Part shown: in pieces, positions 41,512 to 50,652 of the stretch
How positions within the stretch are numbered: position 1 is the first letter of the stretch
Layout of the letters: every line of letters begins with the position of its first letter
DNA from: Streptomyces sp. A0958
GTDB taxonomy: Bacteria; Actinomycetota; Actinomycetes; Streptomycetales; Streptomycetaceae
Assembly (NCBI RefSeq): GCF_004795035.1
Contig: NZ_SSBK01000034.1
Coordinates: 1 to 64,000, forward strand
DNA: 64,000 nucleotides
Direction: 5' to 3'
Notes under the pieces: model-generated
Told to the model about the DNA's origin: nothing
What the model saw: only the letters and a program-made list of their open reading frames with translations
Databases searched by the model: none
Position numbers and translations under genes: made by a program

Positions 41512-42051
41512 CTACTTGTACTGAATGCCCCAGAGGTTTTCGTTCTTCTTGACCGGGGCGACGTTGTTGCTCTTCTTCCAGAGCTTGGTCTTCTTGCAGC
41601 CGGTGGAGGTGGAGTGCAGGCGGTACTTCGTGACGCTGAACCCCTTGGCCGAGTGGTACATCATCAGTCGGCCTCGGGTCTTGCCCTTCTTCTTGGGGAC
41701 CGTGGCCGTGTACGACCAGCTGCCCGACTTCGACCACGAGTAGCCGACCGAGACGCTGAACGAGGTGGACGCCTTGGCGAAGATGACGCCCGCTTCGGCG
41801 CCGACGGTAGCGGTGCCGGTGGCCGTCCACGTGCCGGTCTTCGTTGTCGTGTAGGTGGTGCCTATGCCCGGCTTCATCCAGTCGCTGTGCACATTGGTCG
41901 GGCGCCAGACCGTCTTCTTGTCGCCGATCGAGTAGATCGGGGTCTGGTCGCATGTGACCTTCGGTGCGGCCGAGACCGGGGCCGCTGTGACAGCGACGGT
42001 CCCCGCGCCGAGCAGTGCGGTAGTGACAACGGTACTGATGGCACGCTTCAC
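41512..42051 (-). CDS. Small secreted protein, possibly aerolysin-like
   Basis: The 179-aa protein has a signal peptide (RAISTVVTTALLGAGTVAVT, cleavage about residue 29) and a mature chain unusually rich in Thr, Ser and Lys. The middle (about 75-130) alternates polar and hydrophobic residues (ASTSFSVSVGYSWSKSGSWS, YTATVPKKKGKTRG), a pattern seen in the membrane-inserting beta hairpin of aerolysin/ETX-MTX2 toxins. There are two Cys (VTCDQTP and STGCKKT). I do not recognise a specific family, and the toxin idea rests only on the strand pattern. It stands alone between two terminators. Confidence 0.7.
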   Translation of the reverse strand: MKRAISTVVTTALLGAGTVAVTAAPVSAAPKVTCDQTPIYSIGDKKTVWRPTNVHSDWMKPGIGTTYTTTKTGTWTATGTATVGAEAGVIFAKASTSFSVSVGYSWSKSGSWSYTATVPKKKGKTRGRLMMYHSAKGFSVTKYRLHSTSTGCKKTKLWKKSNNVAPVKKNENLWGIQYK

Positions 42052-42221
42052 GCAGTTCCTCCTGCGATGGGGTTTCTTGTGCGGTGCGCGTCACACGTTA
42101 CGAGGTGACTCCCTTGCGGCGCGTGGGACTTGAGGGACTATTGAGCTTAATGATGAGGAAGGGCTCATTCCGCCCCCGGCCGGCACCACGGCGTTCCGGA
42201 GTACCCGCCCCGCAACCGCGA

Positions 42222-42253
42222 AGGCGCCCGGAACCATGTGGTTCCGGGCGCCT
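42222..42253 (-). terminator. Terminator of the bldK operon
   Basis: AGGCGCCCGGAACC (42222-42235) pairs perfectly with its complement at 42240-42253 around a 4-nt loop. It lies 57 bp past the stop of the last bldK gene on the minus strand. Confidence 0.85.
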
Positions 42254-42309
42254 CTCCCCGTACCCGGGGAACAGGACTCGCGGAGCTCGGGTCGACAGGC
42301 CGACGCGTC

Positions 42310-43383
42310 CTATTCCTTCTGCGGGCCGGGCAGTGGCGGCCCCGCCGGGGCCGTGCGGGCCTTCGGTACGGCCGATGCGGTGCCGGCGGGCTCCTCCGGG
42401 TAGTGGCAGGCCGTCAGGTGGCCGTCCCGGCTGCCCGCGACCTGCACCAGCGGCGGTGTCTCGCTCGCGCACTTGTCCGTCGCCTTCCAGCAGCGGGTAC
42501 GGAAGCGGCAGCCCGACGGCGGGTTGACGGGGGAGGGGACGTCACCGGTGAGCCGGATGCGCTCACGGGCCGGCACATCGTCCGCGGTGACCTCGGGTAC
42601 GGCCGAGAGCAGCGCCCGCGTGTACGGGTGGCGCGGATTGCCGTACAGGTCCTCGCGGTCGGCGATCTCCACGATCCGGCCCAGGTACATCACGGCCACG
42701 CGCTGCGAGAAGTGCCGCACGATCGCCAGGTCGTGCGCGATGAACAGGAACGCGATGCCCAGCTCCTTCTGGAGCTTCTGCAGCAGGTTCACCACCTGCG
42801 CCTGGATCGACACGTCCAGCGCGGAGACCGGCTCGTCCGCCACGATCAGCTTCGGCTCCAGGGCCAGCGCGCGGGCCACCCCGATGCGCTGACGCTGACC
42901 GCCGGAGAACTCGTGCGGGAAGCGGTTGTAGTGCTCCGGGTTGAGCCCGACCGTCTCCAGCAGCTCCCGCACCCGGGCCTCACGGCCGCCGGGCGGCTCG
43001 ATGCCGTTGACCTCCATCGGCGCCGAGACGATCTTGCCGACCGTCTGGCGCGGGTTCAGCGAGGCGTACGGGTCCTGGAAGATCATCTGGATCTCGGAGC
43101 GGACCGGAGCCAGCTGCTTGCGGGAGGCGTGGGTGATGTCCTGCCCGCGGTAGGTGATCCGGCCGGCGGTCGGCTCCAGCAGCCGGGTGACCAGCCGGCC
43201 CGTCGTGGACTTGCCGCAGCCGGACTCACCGACCAGGCCCAGGCTCTCGCCTTCGGAGACCGTGAAGTCCAGTCCGTCCACAGCCTGGACGGCCCCGACC
43301 GTCCGCCGGATCGGGAAGCCGCCCTTGATCGGGAAGTGCTTGGTGAGTCCGGAGACGTCCAGGAGGGGGTCGGTGCTGCTCAT
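42310..43383 (-). CDS. bldKE: BldK-type oligopeptide importer, ATPase 2
   Basis: This 357-aa OppF-type ATPase has Walker A GESGCGKS, Q-loop MIFQDPYASLNPRQTVGKIV, signature EFSGGQRQRIG, Walker B LIVADEPVSALD and the C-terminal GCRFRTRCWKATDKC. It is the last gene of the operon permease, binding protein, permease, ATPase, ATPase, the bldKA-E order. In S. coelicolor BldK imports an extracellular signal needed for aerial hyphae. The gene name rests on order and neighbours (typA and mshB nearby), not on alignment. ATG 43383 follows a 26-bp gap after the previous ATPase. Confidence 0.85.
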   Translation of the reverse strand: MSSTDPLLDVSGLTKHFPIKGGFPIRRTVGAVQAVDGLDFTVSEGESLGLVGESGCGKSTTGRLVTRLLEPTAGRITYRGQDITHASRKQLAPVRSEIQMIFQDPYASLNPRQTVGKIVSAPMEVNGIEPPGGREARVRELLETVGLNPEHYNRFPHEFSGGQRQRIGVARALALEPKLIVADEPVSALDVSIQAQVVNLLQKLQKELGIAFLFIAHDLAIVRHFSQRVAVMYLGRIVEIADREDLYGNPRHPYTRALLSAVPEVTADDVPARERIRLTGDVPSPVNPPSGCRFRTRCWKATDKCASETPPLVQVAGSRDGHLTACHYPEEPAGTASAVPKARTAPAGPPLPGPQKE

Positions 43384-43409
43384 GGTGGAAAAGTCCCGTC
43401 TCTTGTACG

Positions 43410-44435
43410 TCAGTTGGGCCGGGTGCCGGCGAAGTCGTCGAAGAACTCCGCGCGCTGCTCCGGCGTCAGGTGGCAGGCGGCCCCGCGCCCGGACACCAGG
43501 TCCAGCGGAGGCTGCTGGGCCGAGCAGCGGTCGCCGCCGACCTGCTCGGTGAACGAGCACCGCGGGTGGAAGCGGCAGCCGGTCGGCGGGTTGAGGAGGC
43601 TCGGCGGGGTGCCGGGGATCGGCGAGAGGGGTACGTCCACCGGCCCTTCGAGGGTGGGCATGGAACCCAGCAGCCCCCAGGTGTACGGGTGCTGGGGCGC
43701 CCGCAGCACCTCTTTCTTCGTACCGCGCTCCACGCAGCGCCCGCCGTACATCACCAGCACGTCGTCCGCGATGTCCGCGATGACGCCGAGGTCGTGGGTG
43801 ATGAAGATGATCGCGGTGCCGAACTCCTGCTGGAGGTCCTTGAGCAGGTCCATGATCTGGGCCTGCACGGTGACGTCCAGCGCGGTCGTCGGCTCGTCGG
43901 CGACCAGCAGCGCGGGGTCGCACACCAGCGACATGGCGATCATCGCGCGCTGGCGCATACCGCCGGAGAACTGGTGCGGGTAGTCGTCGACGCGCAGGTT
44001 CGGCTGCGGGATGCCCACCTTGGTGAGCATCTCCACGGCCCGCGCCCGTGCCTCCCGCTTGGAGGCGCCGGTGTGCTTGCGGAACGTCTCACCGATCTGG
44101 GCGCCGATGGTGTGGTACGGCGACAGCGAGGCCAGCGCGTCCTGGAACACCATGGCCATCTTGTTGCCGCGCAGCCGCTCCAGCTCCCGTTCGGACGCGG
44201 CCAGCAGGTCCTGCCCGTCGAGCAGGATCTCGCCCTCGATCTCGGTGTGGTCCGGGTGGTGCAGACCGAGGATGGCCAGGTTGGTCACGGACTTGCCGGA
44301 GCCGGATTCGCCGACGATGCCGAGGGTCTTGCCGCGGTCGACGTCGAAGGACAGCCCGTCGACGGCCTTGACCATGCCGTCTTCGGTGGAGAAGTGCACG
44401 CGCAGATCGCGTACGGAGAGGAAGGGGGTGCTCAC
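43410..44435 (-). CDS. bldKD: BldK-type oligopeptide importer, ATPase 1
   Basis: This 341-aa OppD-type ATPase has Walker A GESGSGKS, Q-loop MVFQDALASLSPYHTIGAQI, signature QFSGGMRQRAM, Walker B LLVADEPTTALD and H-loop ITHDLG. The C-terminal Cys motif is CRFHPRCSFTEQVGGDRC. The start is a GTG at 44435 with GGGAGAGA upstream; it begins MSTPFLSVRDLRVHFSTEDG. It clearly differs from the ATPases of the two flanking operons, so the bldK-like operon is a separate lineage. Confidence 0.87.
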   Translation of the reverse strand: MSTPFLSVRDLRVHFSTEDGMVKAVDGLSFDVDRGKTLGIVGESGSGKSVTNLAILGLHHPDHTEIEGEILLDGQDLLAASERELERLRGNKMAMVFQDALASLSPYHTIGAQIGETFRKHTGASKREARARAVEMLTKVGIPQPNLRVDDYPHQFSGGMRQRAMIAMSLVCDPALLVADEPTTALDVTVQAQIMDLLKDLQQEFGTAIIFITHDLGVIADIADDVLVMYGGRCVERGTKKEVLRAPQHPYTWGLLGSMPTLEGPVDVPLSPIPGTPPSLLNPPTGCRFHPRCSFTEQVGGDRCSAQQPPLDLVSGRGAACHLTPEQRAEFFDDFAGTRPN

Positions 44436-44446
44436 TGGATCTCTCC

Positions 44447-45427
44447 CTAGGCGAGGCGGACGCGTGGGTCGATGAGGGCGTAGACGGCGTCGACGACGAT
44501 GTTGAACACGACGATCGCCGCCGCCGCGACCAGGACGACACCGAGGATCATCGGCAGGTCGTTGTCGTTGACGGCCTTGATCGAGAGGGCGCCGATGCCG
44601 TGCAGGCCGAAGACCTTCTCCGTGATGATCGCGCCGCCGAGCAGCAGGCCGATGTCGAGACCGAAGATGGTCACGATCGGGCCCATCGCACCGCGCCAGG
44701 CGAACCGGAAGAACACCGTGCGCCGGGACAGGCCCTTGGCGCGGGCGGTGCGCACGTAGTCCTCGCTCATCGACTCGACGAGCTGGGAGCGGGCCATACG
44801 CGTGTAGTTGGCGGTGAAGATCAGCGCCAGCACCAGCCAGGGCAGCAGCAGTCCGGAGAACCAGCCGGCCGGGTCCTCGGTGAACGGGACGTCCTTGGGG
44901 CGGTTGAGGATGTGCCACTGGTCGGTCAGGTAGTACATGGCGACCACGCCGACGATGTAGATCTGCATCGAGGAGCCGATGAGCGAGGCCGAGGAGGCGA
45001 CCTTGTCCAGCATCTTGCCCTGCTTCACCGCCGCCAGCATGCCGGTGCCCACGCCGAAGACGACGAAGACGACCGAGCTGCCGACGGAGAGGGAGAGCGT
45101 CGTCGGGAAGCGGTCCAGGATGGTGCCGAGGACCGGCTCGCGGTTGTGGAACGAGTAGCCCAGGCACGGGGCGGGGCAGTGGCCGAACGAGGTGTAGTCG
45201 CGGCCGACGAACACGCCCTGGAGCCAGTGCCAGTACTGCACCGGCAGTGGGTCGGCGATGCCGAGGTTGCGCTTGACCAGCGCCAGCGTCTCCGGCGTGC
45301 ACACCTTGCCGCAGGCCACACGAGCGGGGTCGCGGGGCGCGACGTAGAAGAGGACGAAGGTGATGGCACTGATGATCAGCAGGATGACCAGTGCGCCGAT
45401 TGCCCGGCGGATGAGGAAGCGGAACAT
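44447..45427 (-). CDS. bldKC: BldK-type oligopeptide importer, permease (OppB type)
   Basis: The 326-aa permease has about six transmembrane helices. Start MFRFLIRRAIGALVILLIIS, EAA loop SMSEDYVRTARAKGLSRRTV and end VDAVYALIDPRVRLA are of OppB type. A periplasmic segment after the first helix carries four Cys (VACGKVC and HCPAPC), unlike the paralogous permeases, and could form disulfides. AGGGAAA lies upstream of 45427. It follows the binding-protein gene across a stem-loop and an 86-bp gap. Confidence 0.86.
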   Translation of the reverse strand: MFRFLIRRAIGALVILLIISAITFVLFYVAPRDPARVACGKVCTPETLALVKRNLGIADPLPVQYWHWLQGVFVGRDYTSFGHCPAPCLGYSFHNREPVLGTILDRFPTTLSLSVGSSVVFVVFGVGTGMLAAVKQGKMLDKVASSASLIGSSMQIYIVGVVAMYYLTDQWHILNRPKDVPFTEDPAGWFSGLLLPWLVLALIFTANYTRMARSQLVESMSEDYVRTARAKGLSRRTVFFRFAWRGAMGPIVTIFGLDIGLLLGGAIITEKVFGLHGIGALSIKAVNDNDLPMILGVVLVAAAAIVVFNIVVDAVYALIDPRVRLA

Positions 45428-45472
45428 GGCGATGGATTTCCCTGGCAGACGCCGACGAGGGGGAGGGGGGCG

Positions 45473-45499
45473 GGCGGGGCGCCACACGGGCGCCCCGCC
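45473..45499 (-). promoter_or_regulatory. Stem-loop between bldKB and bldKC
   Basis: GGCGGGGCGCC (45473-45483) pairs exactly with GGCGCCCCGCC (45489-45499) around a 5-nt loop, 15 bp past the binding-protein stop. The position matches the stem-loops after the binding-protein genes of the two flanking operons. Confidence 0.75.
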
Positions 45500-45513
45500 T
45501 CTGGAGTGTCGGC

Positions 45514-47298
45514 TCAGGCCTTCACGAACAGCTTGTAGATCACGGCCGAGGAGTACTGCGGGTCGAACATCGCCCCGCCGACCTTCGAGCCGTACAGGTA
45601 GAAGCGGCGCTGGAACGTCTCGGGGATGATCGGCGCCTCCTCCGTCATCATCCGCTTGTCGAGCGCGGCCCACTGCTTGCCGGCCTCGACCGGGTCGGGG
45701 ATGGTGACGTTCTTCTTGATGGCCTCGTTGACCCAGTCGACGTTCAGCTGCGAGATGTTGTTCGCGCCGTTGGCGATGGTGCCGCCGTCGAACAGCGGCT
45801 GCATCAGGGTGTAGCCGGTCGGCCAGTCCGGGGCCCAGCCGAACCACATCACGTCGAACTTGTTGTCGATCTGCTGGATCTGGTCGTAGTAGCTGGAGGA
45901 GTCCAGCGGCTTGAGGACCGGGTTGAAGCCGGCCGCCTTGAGGGCGTTCTCGATGACGACCTTGGTCTTGTCGTAGATGTTGCTCTGCGGGAAGGCGTAG
46001 ACGATCTTCTGGCCCTCCTTGCCCGCCTCCTTCAGGAGCTGCTTGGCCTTCTCCGGGTCGCCCTGCGGCTTCTTCAGCTTGCCGTAGACGTCGTCCTTGG
46101 CGTAGCCCATGATGTCGGGGCTCAGGATGGACGTGGCGTAGTCACCGGCCGACGGGCCGCCGTAGATCTTGCGGATCTGCTCCAGCGGCCAGGCGTGGAT
46201 GAGCGCCTGGCGCACCTTCAGGTCGGTGATCCGCTTGGTGTTGATGGCGTAGTAGTAGACGCCGGTGAGCAGTCCGTTGAAGGTGCGCTTCTTCAGCTCC
46301 GGGTCGGTGAGGACCTTCTGGATGCGCTCGGCCGGGACGCCGCTGTACGCCATGAAGGCGTACTGGTCGTCGCCGGAGTCGGCGATCAGGCGGTCGGCGG
46401 CCTGGAGCGACTCCGGACCGAACTCGAAGGCGAAGCTGTCCGGGTAGGCGTTGCGGATCGAGTCCGTGTTCGGGTCCCAGTGCTCGTTGCGCACCAGCGT
46501 CATCGACTTGTCGATGGAGTGGGCCTTGATGCGGTACGGGCCGGCCGAGACCGGGTCCTTGTCGTACTTCTCCTTGCTGTCGCCCTTGACCGGGACGGCG
46601 CCGTAGGAGGTCATCGCCAGGGTGAAGTTGAAGTCGGGGCGGGCCTCGGCGAGTTTGAAGGTGATGGTCTTCGCGGAGGCGTCCGTCACGATCGATTCGA
46701 GGTGCTTGCCGCCGTACGGGCCCTTGTACTTCCCGCGGAAGTCGGTGGAGCCGGTCAGCGCCTGCTGGGCGTAGCCGGCGCCCTCGGTGGTGAAGCTGGC
46801 GAAGCCCCGCTCGATGCCGTGGCGCACGTCCTCGACGGTGAGCTCCTTGCCGTCCTCCCACTTGAGGCCGTCCTTCAGGGTGAAGGACCAGGACTTGCCC
46901 TCGTCGCCCATGGTGCCCGCGTCGGTGGCGAGGTCGCCGACGAGCTTCATCGAGCCGTCCGTGGCGATCTTGTAGCCGGTCAGGCAGCGGATGAGGAGAT
47001 TGCCGATCTCCGAGTTCCACGAGTAGTAGATGCGCTGCGGGTCGAGGTGGGAGAAGTCGTCCGGCCCGATACCGCGGATCGTCCCGCCCTTCTTGGCGCC
47101 CGCGATCTCGGGCGCGGGGCCCGTCGAGTCCTCCTTGGTGCCGACGACGACCGAGCCGGTGTACTTGTCGGCGCCGCCGTGGCCCTTGCTCGTGCCCTTG
47201 TCGGTGTTCGAGCTGCCGCTGCTGCAGGCGGAGAGCACCATCGAGCCGCCGGCCGCGACCGACGTGGCGATGACGAAGTTTCTGCGGGAGAGAGACAT
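45514..47298 (-). CDS. bldKB: BldK-type oligopeptide importer, substrate-binding lipoprotein
   Basis: This 594-aa SBP_bac_5 protein has a twin-arginine start (MSLSRRNFVIATSVAAGG) and lipobox LSAC with Cys25, so it is probably a Tat-exported lipoprotein. Its length is close to the roughly 600 aa known for BldKB. Recognisable lobes are LKWEDGKELTVEDVRHGIER and DVMWFGWAPDWPTGYTLMQP. BldKB binds the extracellular peptide signal in S. coelicolor. AGGAAG precedes ATG 47298; the longer frame upstream lacks support. Placement second in the operon, between two permeases, is the distinctive bldK arrangement. Confidence 0.87.
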   Translation of the reverse strand: MSLSRRNFVIATSVAAGGSMVLSACSSGSSNTDKGTSKGHGGADKYTGSVVVGTKEDSTGPAPEIAGAKKGGTIRGIGPDDFSHLDPQRIYYSWNSEIGNLLIRCLTGYKIATDGSMKLVGDLATDAGTMGDEGKSWSFTLKDGLKWEDGKELTVEDVRHGIERGFASFTTEGAGYAQQALTGSTDFRGKYKGPYGGKHLESIVTDASAKTITFKLAEARPDFNFTLAMTSYGAVPVKGDSKEKYDKDPVSAGPYRIKAHSIDKSMTLVRNEHWDPNTDSIRNAYPDSFAFEFGPESLQAADRLIADSGDDQYAFMAYSGVPAERIQKVLTDPELKKRTFNGLLTGVYYYAINTKRITDLKVRQALIHAWPLEQIRKIYGGPSAGDYATSILSPDIMGYAKDDVYGKLKKPQGDPEKAKQLLKEAGKEGQKIVYAFPQSNIYDKTKVVIENALKAAGFNPVLKPLDSSSYYDQIQQIDNKFDVMWFGWAPDWPTGYTLMQPLFDGGTIANGANNISQLNVDWVNEAIKKNVTIPDPVEAGKQWAALDKRMMTEEAPIIPETFQRRFYLYGSKVGGAMFDPQYSSAVIYKLFVKA

Positions 47299-47384
47299 GG
47301 CTTCCTGCTCTGGTCGAGTGGAGAAACGATGGTTCATCCGGGTGGGCCCCGTCGCCCGTCCGAAGTACGGCGTTTTCAGCGGGT

Positions 47385-48413
47385 TCAGCGCTTGGTCTTC
47401 GGGTCCAGTGCGTCACGCACCGAGTCGCCGAGGAGGTTGAAGGCGATCACGAAGATCACCATCGTGGCGCCGGGGAAGAGCATGAACGTGATGTCGCTCT
47501 GGTAGACGTCCGAACCGCGCTGAATCATCACGCCCCAGTCCGGGGTCGGTGAGGTCAGCCCGACGCCCAGGAAGGCGAGACCCGCCTCCGCCGTGACGTA
47601 CGCGGGCAGCGCGAGAGTGGCCTGGATGAGGATCGGCGTCCAGAGGTTGGGCAGCAGTTCCTTGAAGATGATCCGCGCCGGGGACGCGCCGGTGACCTTG
47701 GCGGCCTCGACGAACTCGCGCTCGCGCAGGGCCAGCACCTCGCCGCGCAGCAGGCGGGCGATGGAGGCCCAGCCGAAGGCGGTCATGACCGAGATGAGGG
47801 TGACGACGGTCAGCCAGACCGGTGTGTTCTCCTCCGGGTCGACCAGGATCGAGATCATCACCGGCCAGAAGGCGATGAAGAAGAGCGTGGAGGGGAAGGC
47901 CAGCAGGATGTCGATGACCCGGCCGACGAGGTAGTCCGTCTTGCCGCCGAGGTAGCCCGCCGTGATGCCGACGGCGATGCCGATGACGGTGATCAGCAGT
48001 GTGGTGGCCGCGGCGATGAGCAGGGAGTTGCGCATGCCGTAGAGCAGGAAGGTGAAGACGTCCCGGCCGAGTCCGGGCTCGATGCCGAACCAGAAATCGC
48101 TGCTGATCCCGCCATTGGGAAGGACCGGGGAACCGAAGTCGTCCAGCAGGCTGGTGTCGTTCTGCCCGTACGTCGTGTACGGGTCCTTTCCGTACAGCTT
48201 CGCGATCAGTGGGGCGGCGATGGCCACCACGAAGAAGAAAATGACTACATAACCGGAAATCACGCCGGTACGGTCACGCTTGAAGCGGCGCCAGGCCAGC
48301 TTTCCCGGTGACCGGCCGTCGCCTCCCTTGTTCGGGGGGACGTCCGGCATCGCCGGTGCCGTCACATCGGCCGCCTCAAGAGGGGCTGCTGCGTTCGAGG
48401 TTGGAATCGTCAT
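47385..48413 (-). CDS. bldKA: BldK-type oligopeptide importer, permease (OppC type)
   Basis: The 342-aa permease has a Pro/Ala-rich cytosolic leader of about 50 residues and about six transmembrane helices. The EAA loop is REREFVEAAKVTGASPARII, followed by FKELLPNLWTPILIQATLAL, and the end is LLGDSVRDALDPKTKR. It is the first gene of the bldK-type operon. ATG 48413 has AGGAGC upstream. The promoter lies in the 506-bp divergent region shared with the operon starting at 48920. Confidence 0.86.
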   Translation of the reverse strand: MTIPTSNAAAPLEAADVTAPAMPDVPPNKGGDGRSPGKLAWRRFKRDRTGVISGYVVIFFFVVAIAAPLIAKLYGKDPYTTYGQNDTSLLDDFGSPVLPNGGISSDFWFGIEPGLGRDVFTFLLYGMRNSLLIAAATTLLITVIGIAVGITAGYLGGKTDYLVGRVIDILLAFPSTLFFIAFWPVMISILVDPEENTPVWLTVVTLISVMTAFGWASIARLLRGEVLALREREFVEAAKVTGASPARIIFKELLPNLWTPILIQATLALPAYVTAEAGLAFLGVGLTSPTPDWGVMIQRGSDVYQSDITFMLFPGATMVIFVIAFNLLGDSVRDALDPKTKR

Positions 48414-48919
48414 GGTGCTCCTGGCCCGGAGGGTCGAAGGACTCCGCAGGGCACACCCACGGGCTACCCGGACCTTTTCAACGCAATTCACGCAGGGTCA
48501 ATGAAAGTCAGTCCGCCTTGAAGTGCTCTTTGGAAGCTTGACCCGTGCATGACCTGTCTGTGGCCTTGTATTTACCTTTCATTTACCTATGCCAGAGCAT
48601 ATTGGCCTGCAAAACACTTCAATTCGGGCATTGAGTCCGATATCCGGGCGGTGTTGTCTCGGAATTCGTACATCCGGATATGGCGCTATGGGGCCGATGC
48701 GTGTTCGTTGCTCCGCCGTTATCGCTTCGCCGCTTGTCAGGGGCGGTGAGGGGCCTTCATGGGCCTGTCGTGTACGCGTCGGAAATCTCGTTCCGTGGAC
48801 GTCCGACGGGGGCGGCGCGCCTCCTGTCGTGCCCGAATGGGGGGAGTAGATATGCGTACGCCCCGTTATGAGGTGATATTTGACCTCACGTAAGCCGGAG
48901 CACTAAGAGGAGGCACTCC
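48414..48919. other. Divergent promoter region between bldK-type operon and operon 3
   Basis: This 506-bp region is visibly AT-richer than its flanks from about 48520 to 48720, as expected for regulatory DNA. It contains a direct repeat ATTTACCT at 48570-48577 and 48581-48588 (11-bp period, one helix turn). Near the operon 3 start there is a short stem, TGAGGT (48869-48874) with ACCTCA (48883-48888), before AGAGGAGG. No gene is supported. Confidence 0.6.
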
Positions 48920-50551
48920 ATGCGCGGAGCCACACACGTCAAGTGGGCCGCATGCGCGGCGGCCGTCGCCCTGGCGGCGACGGCCTGCGGCGGGGGCGAC
49001 AGCGGCGGCGGTGGAGGTGGCGCCGACGGGATCGTGAGCTCTTCCTGGGGTGACCCGCAGAACCCGCTGGAGCCGGCCAACACCAACGAGGTGCAGGGCG
49101 GCAAGGTGCTCGACATGATCTTCCGGGGTCTCAAGAAGTACGACCCGAAGACCGGCGAGGCCACGAACATGCTCGCCGAGAAGATCGAGACCAAGGACAA
49201 CCAGAACTTCACCGTCACCGTGAAGGACGGCTGGACCTTCAGCAACGGCGAGAAGATCACCGCCAAGTCCTTCGTGGACGCCTGGAACTACGGCGCCCTG
49301 CTGAAGAACAACCAGAAGAACGCCTACTTCTTCGGCTACATCGACGGCTACGACAAGGTCCACCCCGAATCCGGCAAGGCAAGCGCCACCAAGCTCTCCG
49401 GCCTCAAGCTCGTGGACGGCAAGACCTTCACCGTCAAGCTGACGCAGAAGTTCTCCCTGTGGCCCGACACCCTCGGCTACCCGGCCTTCGCCCCGCTCCC
49501 CAAGGCCTTCTTCACCGACCACGCGGCCTGGGTCTCCAAGCCGATCGGCAACGGCCCGTACACCATCGACAAGTACACCAAGGGCTCCTCGATGAGCCTG
49601 CGCAAGTGGGACGACTACCCCGGGGACGACAAGGCGCAGAACGGCGGCATCGACCTCAAGGTCTACACCGACAACAACACCGCCTACACCGACCTGACGG
49701 CCGGCAACCTCGACCTCGTGGACGACGTGCCCGCCTCCCAGCTCAAGAACGTCAAGTCGGACCTCGGCGACCGCTACATCAACACCCCGGCCGGCATCAT
49801 CCAGACCCTGGCCTTCCCCTTCTACGACAAGAAGTGGGACACCCCCGGCGGGATCAAGGTCCGCCAGGGCCTGTCGATGGCGATCAACCGCGACCAGATC
49901 ACCAGCCAGATCTTCCAGAAGACCCGCACCCCCGCCTCCGACTGGACCTCCCCGGTCCTCGGCGAGGAGGGCGGCTTCAAGAAGGGCCTGTGCGGCAAGG
50001 AGTGCACGTACGACGCCGCCGAGGCCAAGAAGATGATCGAGGACGGCGGCGGCATTCCCGGCGGCCAGCTCAAGATCTCGTACAACGCGGACACCGGCTC
50101 CCACAAGGAATGGGTCGACGCCGTCTGCAACAGCATCAACAAGGTCATGGGCGACAACAAGGCGTGCGTGGGCGCCCCCGTCGGCACCTTCGCCGACTTC
50201 CGCAGCCAGGTCTCCCAGCAGAAGCTGCACGGCGCCTGGCGCGCGGGCTGGCAGATGGACTACCCGCTCATCCAGAACTTCCTGCAGCCCGTGTACTACA
50301 CCAACGCCTCGTCCAACGACGGCAAGTGGAACAACAAGCAGTTCGACGACCTCGTCAACAAGGCCAACGCCGAGTCCGACAAGGCCAAGGCCGTCTCCAC
50401 CTTCCAGGACGCCGAGAAGGTCATGGTCAAGCAGATGCCGGTCATCCCGCTCTGGTACCAGAACGGCAGCGCCGGCTACTCGGATCACGTCACCAACGTC
50501 TCCCTGAACCAGTTCAGCGTCCCGGTGTACGAGCAGATCAAGGTCAAGTAG
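48920..50551 (+). CDS. Oligopeptide ABC importer, substrate-binding lipoprotein (operon 3)
   Basis: This 543-aa SBP_bac_5 lipoprotein has lipobox LAATAC with Cys23, a Gly/Ser spacer, and clear similarity along its whole length to the 35502 protein: WGDPQNPLEPANTNEVQGGK, DGWTFSNGEKITAKSFVDAW and QMPVIPLWYQNGSAGYSDHV. It contains Cys pairs (GLCGKEC, ACVGAP) that differ between the two paralogues. AGAGGAGG lies 6-13 bp before ATG 48920. It probably binds oligopeptides of different range from its paralogue. Confidence 0.92.
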   Translation: MRGATHVKWAACAAAVALAATACGGGDSGGGGGGADGIVSSSWGDPQNPLEPANTNEVQGGKVLDMIFRGLKKYDPKTGEATNMLAEKIETKDNQNFTVTVKDGWTFSNGEKITAKSFVDAWNYGALLKNNQKNAYFFGYIDGYDKVHPESGKASATKLSGLKLVDGKTFTVKLTQKFSLWPDTLGYPAFAPLPKAFFTDHAAWVSKPIGNGPYTIDKYTKGSSMSLRKWDDYPGDDKAQNGGIDLKVYTDNNTAYTDLTAGNLDLVDDVPASQLKNVKSDLGDRYINTPAGIIQTLAFPFYDKKWDTPGGIKVRQGLSMAINRDQITSQIFQKTRTPASDWTSPVLGEEGGFKKGLCGKECTYDAAEAKKMIEDGGGIPGGQLKISYNADTGSHKEWVDAVCNSINKVMGDNKACVGAPVGTFADFRSQVSQQKLHGAWRAGWQMDYPLIQNFLQPVYYTNASSNDGKWNNKQFDDLVNKANAESDKAKAVSTFQDAEKVMVKQMPVIPLWYQNGSAGYSDHVTNVSLNQFSVPVYEQIKVK

Positions 50552-50557
50552 CGGTCG

Positions 50558-50600
50558 AAGCCGGGTGACCGGTGCGTTCCCCGCACCGGCCGCCCGGCTT
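50558..50600 (+). promoter_or_regulatory. Stem-loop between binding-protein and permease genes (operon 3)
   Basis: AAGCCGGG (50558-50565) pairs with CCCGGCTT (50593-50600), and CCGGTGCG (50569-50576) pairs with CGCACCGG (50582-50589), giving two 8-bp stems separated by a 3x3 internal loop. It starts 7 bp after the binding-protein stop. Confidence 0.75.
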
Positions 50601-50652
50601 CCCCGTCCCCGCGACTCCACATCCTCCGTCCCCGCGACCCCCGGAGCCCCTC

